Shown: positions 13,008-26,826 of the stretch, in pieces | Position numbering within the stretch: the stretch's first letter is position 1 | How the letters are laid out: each line of letters begins with the position of its first letter | Assembly: GCA_026261815.1 (NCBI GenBank) | Contig: JAMPIT010000059.1 | Coordinates: 23,546,001 to 23,610,000, forward strand | Length of the DNA stretch: 64,000 nt | Origin: Monarcha castaneiventris obscurior | Taxonomy: Eukaryota > Chordata > Aves > Passeriformes > Monarchidae | Direction of reading: 5' to 3' | Position numbers and translations under genes: made by a program | Notes under the pieces: generated by a model | What the model was told of the DNA's origin: nothing | The model's input: the letters and a program-made list of their open reading frames with translations, nothing else | Database searches by the model: none

Positions 13008-16000
13008 TTTAAAGTAAACTCAAGTTAAGAAAAAGCAACTGAATAACTTAAATGCCCATTAATTTAAATGTGGTTTGAAAAGTGTTACTATGTTATATGG
13101 GACATAAAAATATTTATTGATATTTAAAATTAGCTAGAATGGGAGAAGATTATTTACATTAACACTTCAGCATTTTCTGAAACACATAGTTTATTACAAA
13201 TAAGAAACATGCTTCTGGATAAAAAATAGAAAAAATAAAAAAGGAGTTTGTTCTTATGGTACCATCTAAGGCTTGTACCTAGTCTGTATTAAGTCACTCT
13301 AAATAGATTCTAACCCAATTTTCTTACGTGTGTCTATGTAATTAGTGATAGAGTGACCATTGGCATCAAACTCTGTTAAAGTCTCACGAGTTCTTAATAA
13401 AACCTGCTTTTTGCCAGTACATCTGATGGTGATTCTTTAAAGTGGACCAAACCACCCCTTCATGATAGTGATTTAAGGCAATTTAAGAACAATATGATAT
13501 TTCTCTTGGGTGTGGCAACCCTATAAACCAATGAATGTTACAACTGATTCCAGCAAGCAGTAAGAAGGTAATCTTGACCCTGGACAAAGAAGGATCTTCA
13601 AGAGAGAGGTCTCCAGGGTTCAAAAATCCTGTGTTATTGTTTGCACAGGAGGTTGATAATCTTTACAAGAGAACTTAGTTTAGAAGACAGGACCCCAGAG
13701 CATTTAATTTATTTTCTGAACGTTTTCAGGTACATTAATTTACAGGCTAGACAAAGAAATATAGTGGTATCGTGCAAGTTATCCACTTAGTATTTGTGAC
13801 TACGTAACAGATTTCATTAGGAGCACAAAGAATTTCTTCATACTGTAGCAAGCACAGTTCAGTTTACACAGCAAGAACTACAAAAGGCAATAGAATGGAA
13901 TAGAAAATAAAGTCATGTTTCCAGAAAGTGAGAATTCTCCATCATTCAAGACCTTTGACAAGAGATTTTATAGTGGTATCCGTAGGTACAGCTGACCCTG
14001 CTTTAGGGTACGAAAATTAAATGCAAGACCTCATTTACACTTACGCAACGAACAGCTCTCACGAACTGCAGTACAGATTTTCCAACAGACCAGAAGCAAA
14101 GTGAAAACCTAAAAGCTGGGTTGATTTGAATAACATGTGCCAAGTGACAAGAAGTAAGAGCATTTGGCTTTTAGAAAGTAGTGTGGTATTAGACCTTCAT
14201 AATGCTTTTTAATTTATGTAAAATTTTTCATCTCAGATCATTTTGCACATTATTCAATTCGGAACAAAAGAGTTTCTTCTGAACTGGCCTGTAGCAAGGA
14301 TAGCAAAATAAACTATATTCAAGTTTATTGAATACCCTGAGCATTTTTTTAAAATTATTATTGTTTTGGAACCTTCCAACATGCACTGTCCTTGGAAACA
14401 AAAATATCTGCCTTACAGACATGAAATAAATCGACTCCACTTGCATATTGATATTTTTATTCAAGGATAGTATTTAACATTTGCTTCTGCTGCAGAAGTC
14501 CTCATGAGTTGTTTGCAGCAATGCTAGACATAAAAAATATGTTTTTTCCTTTACTTTAAACCATGTTATATACAATATGTTATAAAAACAGAAATCATAA
14601 AGAAACAAAGGCATTCATGAATGTTCCAAGAATGAGCAACCATGAGACACCAGCTGTGTAACTCTGTGGAGAATTTCTACAGCAAAACTGAGTCTTCAGA
14701 AGGGTTTTCACTGGAGTTTCTAAATTGGTTGCCCATTTATTTATGGGTTTAGAAAGAGCTTGCCACGAACCCCGGAAGAGAATATCAGAAAAAAGAAAGG
14801 TTACTTCTTTAAAAAAACCCCTGTTAAATAGGCAGTAAATTTTCTGCAGTGCTGAAGTGGAAGGAAGAATCAACATCCCAGTAGTGTGCAAGAAATACTG
14901 GGTAGATTACGCTGTGAGAAGAAAAGCTGTTAAGTTTGACACATTTGACAATACCAGTCCTTATGATTTCCATTTGAACAGGATAATTTTTATTGCATAT
15001 AAAAGGGAATTTCTTGAGATCAGAAAAAGATGGCAGCACAGAAATCATGAAAATGTTCTCCACAAAATCATTTTGGGAATAACGAATCAACTTTGAATTT
15101 TAAATTCATTTTAATGGAGGGAATATATTCCATCAGAAGTCTCATCCTCAGGGTGCACAGTTTCACTGTAGCATTTTCACTTACCTTGGACTCTAAATCC
15201 ATTTCAGAAAGCCTAACTGCGGGATGTTGGTTTTTTCCTGTGAGGTATGCATATGATTCTTTCTGTCATCTGGTCTTGTGTAGGATCTATCTTACACATT
15301 TTCTTTTTCTTCTTCTTCTTCTTTCAGTTTATGCCTCTCCAAGGAGGAGAGAGACCACACCTACAGAAGGACTCTGAAATCTTCCCAGGTTTCTCTCCAC
15401 AGTCAGAGATTTTATTATTTAGCATTATTATTCTTTTCCTGTGTGTTTGTTAAAATAAATAGTTTTTATGTCTTCACTTTCCTTCGAACAAATTTTTTTT
15501 TCCAGAACCTGGCAGGGGGAAGGGTGGTTATAACTTGTTTTTCTCTCAGAGGATATATTGCTAGATTTTGGCCAAAATGGCACAATGCTGAATGTGTATT
15601 TGATTGCCTAGTGAAAAGGGTCTATGCTTTTTTGTGGGTTTGGAGTTTTTCAGGGGGAAGGGGTAATTCCACAGGCAATGGACTAAAATCACCAGTTCCT
15701 TTCACCATTTACTTACCTATTTTTACATTTTCAAAGAGCTGTAGAGCTCAATTGATAGTTATCCTCACTTCTGCTGGAAAAGCTAGTATCTGTTATTCTA
15801 GCCTTACAGAACCAAAAAGAAATGGTGACTAATCAGATTTACTCCACTGAAAATGTATGTGTCTTTCTGTGCCTAATTACAGGAGTGGAATGAGGACTAT
15901 GATTCTCTTCTAGAGACCCATCTTAGTTAAAATAAACTTAACCTAGGATGAATGAAAGAACTCTTGTATACCTCAGTTGATTTTGTCATCTGACTGAGCT

Positions 16001-17310
16001 AATTAAATAAAATTTAGCATATTTCCATATAGGTGCCCCTAACCCTCTGACTAAAATGGCAACACAGGTAGCAGATAATTTACATGTATCTGGAAATAAA
16101 GACCATAGTCATTTACAATGTCTGGGAAAGTTTGATTTTGGATTGGGAATACAGTTGTATAATCCTGTTTCATTAAAGGGAATGAAAATAGCATTTTTGG
16201 CAGCAGTTTTGGGGATATTTGTTCTGTTTTCTCCAGCCTCACATTTGACATGTTTGTGATGCTGTTTCAGGCTAATTTGTTTTTCTTAGATGTCATGGGT
16301 TGTGGGTTTGTTTTGGGTTTTTGTTTTTTTAAATTCTTTCCACCAAGATTACATCCATCCTCCCGCTGCACCTATACTTTTCTTTTAATCAGTTCTTTTT
16401 AAAGAATGTCATAGTAAGTCAAAATTTTCCACATTTGTGCCACAGTTAAATTTCCACAGAATATGTGCATTTTTTCTTATAAAGTTAGTTAAGTTTCTTG
16501 GAAGATTTTTTGGTGCTCTTTTCATTGCTCACTAGGTTTTTTACTATTCTTTTGTGCAATTTGTCTGATTAAAACCATTTCAAGATCACTTAGAAAGCAC
16601 TTAGAAACCTTGGTAAACCTATCCTCAGTGTCTGTGGTGCTCTGAGTTAAAAATTATCAATAAGCAATCATCCTTTGGATATTCAGTAATAATAATAATC
16701 ATGAGAAATGTTACCTTTCCAGTAACTGTTTGGGTTGGTATCTGGTTGCCTTGCAATGTACAGAGTGCATAATCCAGAAGCCTCTTGGGAAAGCCGAGGA
16801 ATTCCTAAGGCAGGGTGTTAAAGTAGTATAGGACAAATCACATGACCTTCCCTACCTTGAGAAATAAAAAATAGACCACAGTGAAATCCTTGAAGTTTAT
16901 CAGATATTGCTTTTTCCCATGCCAAGTTCAAGTGAGCTAGGTATTCTTCACGGATGTTTGAAAATGGCAGAACTGTGAACGGATTTCAGTACTGTACCAC
17001 CCCGTATTCTAGTCACTACTTGCTTTGATTAAAGCTGTGGGAGGAGTTCCGAGTGAACAGGAGTTGTAGAGTCAAGCCTACAGTATTAACAAAACACTGA
17101 AGAGAAAAGAATGAAAGTACTTAATGTCCCAAACACTTCTTGAAAGCTCTGCCATCACTGAGCTCTTGAGCAAAAAACATTCTCAACCAGCTCTCAGGCT
17201 TTTTGTAAGCATGCATGAACTGGGAAAGGCCAGTTCTTGATTTGTACTTCCAGGTGGAGTCTGGCCAAAGTCAGGCCAGAGTCTTTCCTTTAGCAATGTG
17301 CTAGACTTAG

Positions 17311-17905
17311 CATGATTAGGTTTGGAAAGAGCTTTAAGATCATCAAGTCCAGCTATTAACTCAGCACTGCCAAATCTGCCACTAAACCATGTCCCCAGGT
17401 GTCATGTCTACGCTTCTTTTAAATACCTCTAGGGATAGTGACTCCACCACTTCCTTCGGTGGTTTGCTCCAGTGCTTGACGACCTTTAAGTTAAGAAGTT
17501 TTTCCTGATATCTAAACCTTTCCTGGCACAACTGAAAGCCATGTCCTCTTGTCATGTCACTTGTTACCTAGGGGAAGAGGGCAACCCCCACCTGGTTGTA
17601 GCCTCCTTTCAGGTAGTTATAGAGAGTGATGAGTTCCCTCTTCAGCCTTCTTTTCTTCAGACTAAACAACCCCAAGTTCCTCAGCTGCTCATCAGACTGT
17701 GCTCCAGATCCTCTCCCAGTTTTGTTGCTCTGCTCTGGACTCACTTCAGCACCTTATTGTTCTTGTGATGAGGGACCCAAAACTGAACACAAGATTCAAG
17801 GTGTGGCCTCACTATTGCCCTGGTCCTGCTGGACACACTATTTCTGCTAGAAACCACAATGCCGTTGGCCTTCTTGGACATCTGGGCACACTGTTGATTA
17901 ATCAG
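17311..17905 (-). mobile_element. CR1 LINE, 5'-truncated, minus strand
   Basis: On the plus strand this reads as the reverse complement of a CR1 3' end: GGTTTGGAAAGAGCTTTAAG...ATCATCAAGTCCAGC near 17320-17355, AAATACCTCTAGGGATAGTGACTCCACCAC near 17420-17450, the CCATGTCCTCTTGTC block near 17540, and CTCTGGACTCACTTCAGCACC near 17733. The element runs right to left, with its 3' end at about 17311; the octamer tail is missing or decayed. Open frames across it on the plus strand are antisense artefacts. Confidence 0.88.
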
Positions 17906-20143
17906 CTGTCTGTCTTAACCTGGGGATGGAGAAGCTGAGCCATTAATTACCTCATTCTTCTCTTTCAAAATGATCAGTTAACCAAAGAGGAAAGCCTATG
18001 TACATTTTCTGAAGTATACAATTTAAGTTAAATCTGGCTAATTATTAATTAAATCCAGGCAAAATCCCTAAAATGATTTTGCCTTCCTGAGTTTTGGTAG
18101 CTAATATGAGTATGAAGATTTCAGTGCTAACCTGGAGGAGCATAGATGATTTGTAGTTTGCACAGACCTATTTTTCAGTAGGAAACTGAAGCTGCATCAG
18201 GGTATGATGTTGTACTCCTCAAAAGACCAGAGCAATTCACAGACACAAGTTTTGTTTTGAGAAGGAAAAAAAAAAAAACAAACTGAAGGCTCTGATAAAA
18301 TAGGTGCTGCTACTGTATACATCCTTTTCATAGCTGGGGAAAGTCAGCTTCCAGCAAATAGATAAAGTTTTGTCAGTTTTAATAATATTCATGCTATTGA
18401 AGCTATGCCCTCTGAAATGTTTTACTGTGCTGTGGATCAGCTGTATTGAACACAGTAGTTTCTGTCTATCTAAATTAATCCACCCCCTTAACATTTAAAG
18501 CAGAATAGTTTAAGCATGCTCATAAAAGTACAGGTTTGTAATTGAGGCAGTTATTGCTGTCTCATAAATTTGCTCTTACCTGGCTGTAGTTTCTGAAATT
18601 CATTCTCTGCAAGGATCCTGTTACTGCCACAATACAATTTTGGTTTTAAGATGATGCATATTTTAAAAATTGCACTATTATGTCTCATGATATTGACAAA
18701 TATCTTACTCCCCTGCACTCTGCCATGCCTGCCTTAATGCAAAGCCAGGAGTGGGCACAGATCACTTGGTTCAGTTTTGTTCATTCGATGAAAGACCATT
18801 GAATAGGTTCTCTGTGAAGTGCTAGTTCCCCACATCATGCACAAAGGCTGAATTTCTTATCAGGACTTTAGGAACACTGAATCTTTCCTGGCTATATCCC
18901 GATCTACATATCCAAAGAAGTTATGTGAGCTATTTCTAGGGTAGACATTTTTTCTAATCATATATTTCATTTGACTGAAGTCAAAGTCTCCGCGGTTTGG
19001 CTTTTTTATGAACCTTTGTGCTTCAAGAGCTTCATAGTATATTCCATTAACTTTTTAAATTGTTTTGGTTTTTGTGTTTCTGTGATTTTCAAGACCTGTT
19101 TACTTAAAGCTGTAGCAATGGGGGAGAAAACCATTAAAGCCAAAGTTATTACATGTAAATAAACTTAAAAAAATAAAAAGGTGCACTTCTTGTATTGGAA
19201 GAAATTCAATTTAAAATCTGAAGATTTCATAATGATGCAGTAAGCTTCCTAGCACTGAAAAAAATCTCCTGAATTTGGCATTTTAGGACTTTGTGTTCTC
19301 TCATACTTTTGTGATACTAGAAGGCTTTAAAAATAAGTGACACTGTTTCAAATATTCATAGGGTAAAATGTTTTGCAGTTGATTTATTATATAAGTTTTC
19401 AAGCTACATCAGAGGAACTTGTACTGTTGCTTTTAATATTAGGACTGAATTACTGCCTGATGAGAAACCCTTCCTTTAATGGAAACCTCAGTGGAGCTTC
19501 AACAGAAAGCTTTTCTTTGCTTCATATGGAACTACCTGTGACAAAGGTCTTACCATAAAGGGTGATGTAATCTGACTGCAGTACTTTGTCCTTTGATCGT
19601 TACCTTTTGATAATTATTTGGATCTTTCCACAATTTTCCTGCAGAGATGTATTCCATAAAAAATAGACATTCAGTGCTGTGAATTTTTAGGACTATTTTT
19701 CTGCTCTTTCCTCAAAGTTTTAATATTTTGGCAAACATGGCTTTGACAGTTGTGACAGTTTTGAGAATGGCATCTGTTGAAGAGGTGTACCACTGAATAC
19801 AAAACAATTACTCCCATAACCCAAACAATATGTAAGTCCATAGATTTAAGTAGGTAATGTGTATATTGGCTTCCTTTGGCCTAATCAGTGTGCATACTTG
19901 GTCTGCTTGCTAGTCTGTCACTCAAACAAATTGCTGAAGAGTATGAGAATCTCCTAGTACATAGCAAGGTCTATGTCAAGGTTAAGAATTGCTAACATGT
20001 TTATTGTTATTTTCTCTCACTGTACACTTAGAGATTGCTTGGTTTCCATACTGTTAGAAGTGCTAAATGAGTGTTAATCTTTCTGTCAAAAAACCTACTA
20101 TAGCCTATCTGATGTCACCCCAGCCATATTGCCCAGCTACCAA

Positions 20144-20245
20144 TTAAAAAAAAAAAAAAGACAAATGTCAAAGAAATTAAAGTCAAAATAAAAAAGGAAA
20201 AAAAAAATAGAAAAAACAAAACCAAAACCAACAACAATAAAACTC
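20144..20245. repeat. A-rich low-complexity tract
   Basis: Runs of A (up to 13) broken by short AAT, AAC and AAG stretches. This is simple sequence with no LINE body recognised next to it. Confidence 0.8.
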
Positions 20246-23163
20246 CAAACTCATTATTTGGAAGGGACTTTTCACTGTTGTGCTCTTTTGATCAGCAGAA
20301 TATCTGAAGCATTATGAGAGGTCTGGAAGATTTAAGTTTTACAAATATCTTCATCTTTTTTAAAAAATAAACAAAAAATCTTTTCTAAGCATAGTAATAA
20401 ATGAACACTTCACAAAATAAAAGTACTCTTATGAAGTTTAGAAAGCAAACAACTCCTGAGATGTGCTATTATATCTGTTGGTAGGTCAGACCTACTTGTT
20501 TTAAATTATTTAGAAGTGCTGGGCCTTTGCACAGGAAGCTGCCATTAAAAGTTACTGTTGCTACACTTGTTGCTAAGTGTAGTAAATCTCCCCTGGCTAA
20601 GTCTGGCGGGCTAATTAATGAAACACTGCTTTTGACTCATTTGATTGATACTTAAAGAATTATCAGTATTATGTTACATAACTTATGAACCATTCTCTAC
20701 TTAGTCCTAATCTTTTTACGTTTTATATATTAAAGGAAATACGAAGGCATTCAATCAATATGGATTTATGTTCAGCTTAGTAAGTGTCCATATTCTAGAC
20801 AACAGGGATAAACTAATTCATTCTTTTAGGAATTTATTGTTTTACACCAATATCCTATAAAAATATGCATGTATCTTTACCTTGCAAAAAAGACCTTTAC
20901 AGAAAGACCTTTAAAATACTCTCAATGAGATCAAGAATGGTAGGGAACCTAAAAGGTCAAGAACTACTCAGATATAAATAATTTTTCCTCTACACTTAAA
21001 ACCAATTATATTAGTTAACTGTGTGTTTGCTATTTTTTACTGTTCTCAAGCAAATAGGTATATTTTTTAGCTCAGTACCTCTTGCAAATCAAAATGTAAA
21101 TTAATGCATAGAAATTTCTTATCACATACACTGGACATGAACTTCAGAGTTTTGTACAGTGTTTTGTTCAGAGATTTTAAGCGTATTAGTTTCTATGTAT
21201 TTATCATATACAATTCATCTCACAAATGTGAACTCTTGTGACATCAAACTAGCCCTTTACTTCTTTTAAAGTAGCAAATGGGTTTTCTGGGAAAGCTACT
21301 ATTGTCCTAATTTTATCAGAATCCCATAAATATGTATTCACACTAAGGCATCATTCCAAAATTCATCAGGCAGTCATTCAGGTTTGTGCAATAATGATTG
21401 TTTGAACATGCCTCATCCTGTAATAGTTGACAACAGTGGAAAATGGTCCAGATAGGTGGAGGTGAGAGAGGAAGTCTGAGAAGGAATAGTATTCCTGGGC
21501 CTTATTGTGTTTGTTGCTGGCTGCTAAGAGTGTGTTTTGCAGGAGACAAAGCATCTTTATTTTTAATGGTAGTGAAAGTACAGTCAAAATGAGCATAGCA
21601 ATCAGCATTTACATTTTCTGTCAACTGAAAATGGGAGCAGTCTAAAGAGTACACAAAATCTTGATTGATTTTCAAATTTGTGAGCATTTTGGGACAATAC
21701 GTATCATGTCAGGCAAAAATATGTTCATTAGATTAGGTCCATAAATAGAGATGAGCAGCAAGTTGAAAAGATAACTATTCAAATGCTCTTCTTTCCTGGC
21801 TTTAAATTCCCTAGAAAATCAAGAGCATGTATTGTACATCATGCTCTAGATCAACGATCCTGAGGCAAACACCAAAAGGTTAGCTCTGGGGTTGGAAGCA
21901 GCACAGCTTCATCAGCTTGGACTGAACTGATTTAATTCTTTTACTTATGGACCTGACCTCCTTTCTATACGCAGCTCTGTACTGTGTAAGTAAATAGGGA
22001 TGTTTTATGACGCTGGACTGCACTGCAGAAGCATGAAGCATCATCAGAAAACTTTCTTTAGAGGTGCTATGCATTTGTTTAACTGGACACATTCATAATC
22101 TGCCTGGATAACAACAAGCAGTTGTCACTTCACCTCTGCCAAGTACTTCACCTGCTGAGCCGCGCTCTCTCTTATGTCCAGCCCTGTGGTATTTTACTTG
22201 AGCACTCCCTGTGAAGTTATGCAACAGTAACAAAGTCATCACTTCTGGTCTAAGCAGCTTATGCATCTCTGATATCTGTTTTAAGAAACATACAGTGTTC
22301 TGTGCACTAGAAAGGATTATAGACTATCTGCCCAATTTTTTGTCCCTCCACCTAAGTCAGAACGTGTTCAGCTCCAACATGGGTAGAAGTCAAGGCAGTT
22401 TTGTTTATGTTTCTATTTCTCTATAACCGACTGTTACACTGAATCTTCATTGCTACTCAACTCAGACTTTCACATTGGTGTCATGTCATTTCAGATGATT
22501 TTCTTGACAGCTTAAGTGAAATTTCCTTTTAGTAAGTCTGTAGCTTTGTGTCGTTTGACCTAATCGAGACACAGAAGTACATGAAGTTGCTTTTATTTGA
22601 ATTATCTCCTGAATCAGTTCCAGTTGTGTCAATTTACCACTTCAGCGTGTATCTTTTTCACTCCTTGTCTATCCTTTTCCTGCTGCAGGCCTGGAAATGC
22701 AGCCCATCTGTTATTTGCTATTATAACATTGTAATTTGCAACTGTACATAAACCTGGTTGATTTGTTGGTTGGTTTTTTTCTTCATGATGCCAGCATTTG
22801 ACATGTAACACCTGGGGCCATGAAAGAGATGGGATTCAGTCATTGCTACTTGCAGTGTTTAACGTTTGAATGTTTCAACTAATCTAACAGGAAAAGTACC
22901 TGCTCTAATCTGTGTGCTTAATTACAGTATAAATAGAATTTTAATTGCCATAACCAGAAACAACATTCTTATTTTAAGATCATGAGGTAACATCAACTAA
23001 AATCCCATGTAATACTGTACATATTGCCCCACCTCAGTCTTAAAGCAGCCCTAACAGCATAAACTATTGGGCATTTTTCAGGCTAGAAGTATAATTAATT
23101 TCTCTAGGCATCAGCTAACATTTAAGGGTTGCATCATTTCCCTGTGCAGCTTAATCACTGCAT

Positions 23164-23178
23164 ACACACACACACACA
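23164..23178. repeat. (AC)n microsatellite
   Basis: About seven AC units in CATACACACACACACACATA. Confidence 0.9.
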
Positions 23179-25549
23179 TACATCATCTCCCTTGATTTAC
23201 AGAGTTTTGACTCTGCTCAGTTCAATTTTATGTTCTCCAAGAAGCTTAGGGGAGGGTAGTTATCATCTCTAACCCCAACCTAAATAAGATCTCAGTCAGT
23301 CCAATCAGCAGGCAAAGACATTAAGATAATTTACCTTAAATCAGATTTTATTACTTCTAGTCTTCTATTCTCAAATTAATTCTAAATTATTGTGGCAGGG
23401 AAGTAACTTAAATAATAGTAAAAAATCTATGTACTGATTCAGAAAAAAAGTTGATCATGAAAGCAGGTGGCTAGATTCAGTCTGGGATGCCCACACATAC
23501 ATTTTTGTGCTTGAAGGACAAATTATGTTCTTTTATTGTGTCCATTAGTCAAGTTGCAAGTCTCTTGGGACAGTATTTCAGGATTTATTTTGTTGTAAAT
23601 AACTGATAACATAGCATAGGAGTAAGAAGTTATTTACTCACATCCTAAATAATATTACATTTGCCCCTAACAAAAACATTTTGTAAAATTTACTCTTTCC
23701 CATATGCATCATGAATTAGTAAATTTTTTTATTATGATAAAAATCAGTGCATTTGATTCATAGATAAGAGGGTATACAATGCAACAGTCAATAATTTAGT
23801 ACTGTTTGAGATTAAATGACATTGTTTCTGTTTCAGTCATACAACTGTCTTATATATTCTGATGTTAACCGCATTGAATATGTTGTCTTGAGTTTCAGCT
23901 TTAGTAATCTTTTTATTGACAGCTATAAGACAGAGCTAGAAGCATAGTGTTATTTTCATATTTATTTTCTAATAGTATGATGAAACATGAACTTCACTTA
24001 TAACTGAATACGATGCTCAAAGTTCAGATGCCTTGTGCTTCAGTTTGATACCCACCTGTTCTTTGTCAATGTATGAGATTTATATGGGATGTATTTATGT
24101 AATCTGGATTGGACTGTGCTGGAGCAATTTATTTATATCCCTGTATATGTGAGTATCTTAAGTCTATGTTTTCTTCTGTCATTATTTGATTACTTCAGGG
24201 TCTTACTTCAGGTCATTTTTCTCGAGCTTTTCAACCAGAGATGTTTAAGGGTAGTTAGGTTCTTAACTGCTGTGGAAAATTTATTAAATACTCATGCAAG
24301 AAATATTAAAGTCTGAGATTTTTAACATTGACTTCTTCTGTGGATAAAGGTGAGCAGTCTGGGTCAGATTACTAGATATATTTAAACACAAGACTTCAAG
24401 GAAAGATGCTTTGTTAGCTAAAGTCACAGAAATTCTGTACCCCTCCCTTCCATGATACTCAGGATCAGAGGAAAGTGTATGAAATTTTCTGCTCTTCCTT
24501 TTAGAAAAGCAGCTGTAAAAGTTTGATTCTCTTTTGCTATTTAATAGCTATGCAAGACTTGTGATCATACAAGCACTGTACATTTTCAGGAAAGAAAAGA
24601 ACATTTTGGTTTTATAGTCTGTCTTTTAGGTTTGGAAATGGTGAGTTGTCCCTTACTGACATCTGCCTTTGATTATCACTCATCCCAATGCACAGACAAC
24701 CTGTTGGAATTGTGCATTAATAGTACAGCATGTAAAAAGAGGTGTCACCAAGGTTTTCACAGATAATAAGCTTTTAGAAAATATGTCTGATTTCTAATAT
24801 AAAACTGAAAAGATATTAATGACCTTGCTCCTAACCTAGAATAAATTGAGACATTCATTTGCTGTAAATTTGTATAGCTCCTTTGACTGTTTGGCACCAG
24901 CCTGATTTACACATAAAAAGAGTCTAGCCCAGTGATGGTAAATTTATTTCCTGCACCGTTTTAGCTGTTTGCTCTTGTTTCATCCCTAATGCTGAGTTTG
25001 GATGACATGAATAAGAAATTCAGAAATATGTACACATGACTTGGAGAAGATTTGTTTACCTCAGCTTGCAGATTGCCTCCTCTCCCATGGGGGAATTATA
25101 GCTCCCACTGAATTTTAACTCCCACTAAAGTCTTGAAAAGGAGGGCAGGATATCTTTCAGAATTTAGCTTGCAAGTTAATGGGAGGGCTGGTTACTGGCT
25201 AAGGAATAATAACATAGCTAATTCTCAAAACATGCATTCTGTATTAGTTCAAATACAGCATTGTCTACCCACATACCAAGAAATTTTCAATAGCCTCTTG
25301 CTCACCATATATCTAGGCAGTCTGAAGGTTGTGTGTTCTTGTGTAATGGGAAAATACCAAGAATCTTGCCCCATGCTGGGAGGATCTGTGTGCCTGTACT
25401 ATAAAGGAAGTTTATTACAGTAACAATCTTAATCTTCATTTGTTACCACAGAAAGAGCTGATTCACGTTCTTTTAATCATATCCCTGTATTTACAAGGCT
25501 TCCTACAATGCAGCTGACTAACACAACTGTGAGCACTTACTTGTAAGGG

Positions 25550-26826
25550 CAGTGGCCTGCCCAGAAATTGGTGTTGCTGTGAGAATGGCCCATAGTCTCA
25601 TATCAATGCCTGGGAAAGTCATTGACAAGATTATTCTGGGAGGTATTGAAAGGCAACACAATTTTTGGTCACAGCCAGCACAGCTCCATGAGAGGGAAGT
25701 CCTGCTTATGAAACCTGATTTCTTTTTAGGACAAGGTAACCCACCAAGCTGACAAGGGAAGGCAGCTGATGTATTATTTTGGGGTTGCAGTAAAGCCTTC
25801 TATATTGTCTCTCATAGGATCCTTCTGGACAAAATGCTCAGCATTCAGTTGGATAAACACATCATGCAATGGGTGAGCAACTGGCTCATGGGCTGGGCAC
25901 AAAGGGTTGTAGTGAATGGGGTGATATCAGATTGGTGACATGTCACTAGTGCGGTTCTGCAGGGCCCATCCTTGGCCCTATTGGGTGCAGGATTGGAAGG
26001 GATATTGAGCTAGTTCACACATGATACAAAACTGGGAGGAGCTGTTGACCCCCTCAAAGGCAGAGAGGCCCTGCAGAGAGACCTCGACAAATTACAGGGC
26101 TGGGCATTCACTAACTATATGGAGTTCACCAACAGAGCATCTCAGATCCTGCACCTGGGATGAGCCAGCCCTGGATGTAGGGACTGGGGAATGAGAAGCT
26201 GGAAAGCAGTGCTATGGAAAGGGACCTGGGGGTCCTGGTCAATGGCAAGCTGAACATGAGTCAGCAGTGCCCTGGCAGCCAGGAGGGCCAACCCTGTCCT
26301 GGGGCATCAGGTACAGCATCGACAGCCAGGCAAGGGAGGGGATTTCCCCCCTCTCCAATCTGCACTGGGGCAGCCTCACCTCGAGTGCTGGGGACAGTTT
26401 TTGGTTCCGCAATATAAGAAAGACATTATACGACAACAAAGCATCCAAAGGATGGCAGAAAAGATGGGGAAGGGCCTTGAGGGGAAGCTGTATGAGGAAT
26501 GGCTGAGGTCACTTGGTCTGTTCAGCCTGGAGGAGACTGAGGGGAGACCTCAATGCAGTTACAACTTCCTCATGAGGGGAAGGGGAGCGGCAGGCACTGA
26601 TCCCTTCTCTGTGGTGACCAGTGACAGGACCTGAGGGAATGGCCTGAAGTTGTGTCAGGGAAGGTTTAGGTTGGATATTAGAAAAAGCTTCTTCATCCAG
26701 AAGCATTTGGGCAGTACTCTTGGGTACATGTTATGATTCTTGGAGTGTTCTGTGCAGGCCCAGGAGTTGGACTTGATGATCCTTGTGGGTCCCTTCAAAC
26801 TCAGCATATTCTGTGATTCTGTGATG
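25550..26826 (+). mobile_element. CR1 LINE, long but degenerate copy
   Basis: About 1.3 kb of CR1. The 5' part matches the reverse-transcriptase region: CCTGGGAAAGTCATTGACAAG near 25609, GTCTCTCATAGGATCCTTCTGGACAAAATGCT near 25807, ATGCAATGGGTGAGCAACTGGCTC near 25865, and GCGGTTCTGCAGGGCCCATCCTTGG near 25951. The 3' part has GAAGCTGTATGAGGAATGGCTGAGG near 26483 and ends TTCTGTGATTCTGTGATG at 26826. The frame is broken by many stops and indels, so no enzyme is encoded. A block around 26250-26390 (CAGCAGTGCCCTGGCAGCCAGGAGGGCCAACCCTGTCCTGGGGCATCAGG) is typical of CR1 ORF2 in birds. Confidence 0.92.

Larger units (their letters stand above)
8903..17310. other. Unique AT-rich DNA
   Basis: About 8.4 kb without a recognisable gene or large repeat. 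It holds an A19 run at 12989-13007, a short AC tract near 12595-12604, and a pair of exon-like blocks around 12050-12306 that are described separately. The other open frames are short and lack recognisable domains. Confidence 0.5.
17906..25549. other. Unique AT-rich DNA
   Basis: About 7.6 kb with no recognisable gene. It contains an A-rich low-complexity patch at 20144-20245 and an AC microsatellite at 23164-23178. No RNA gene or LTR was recognised. Confidence 0.5.
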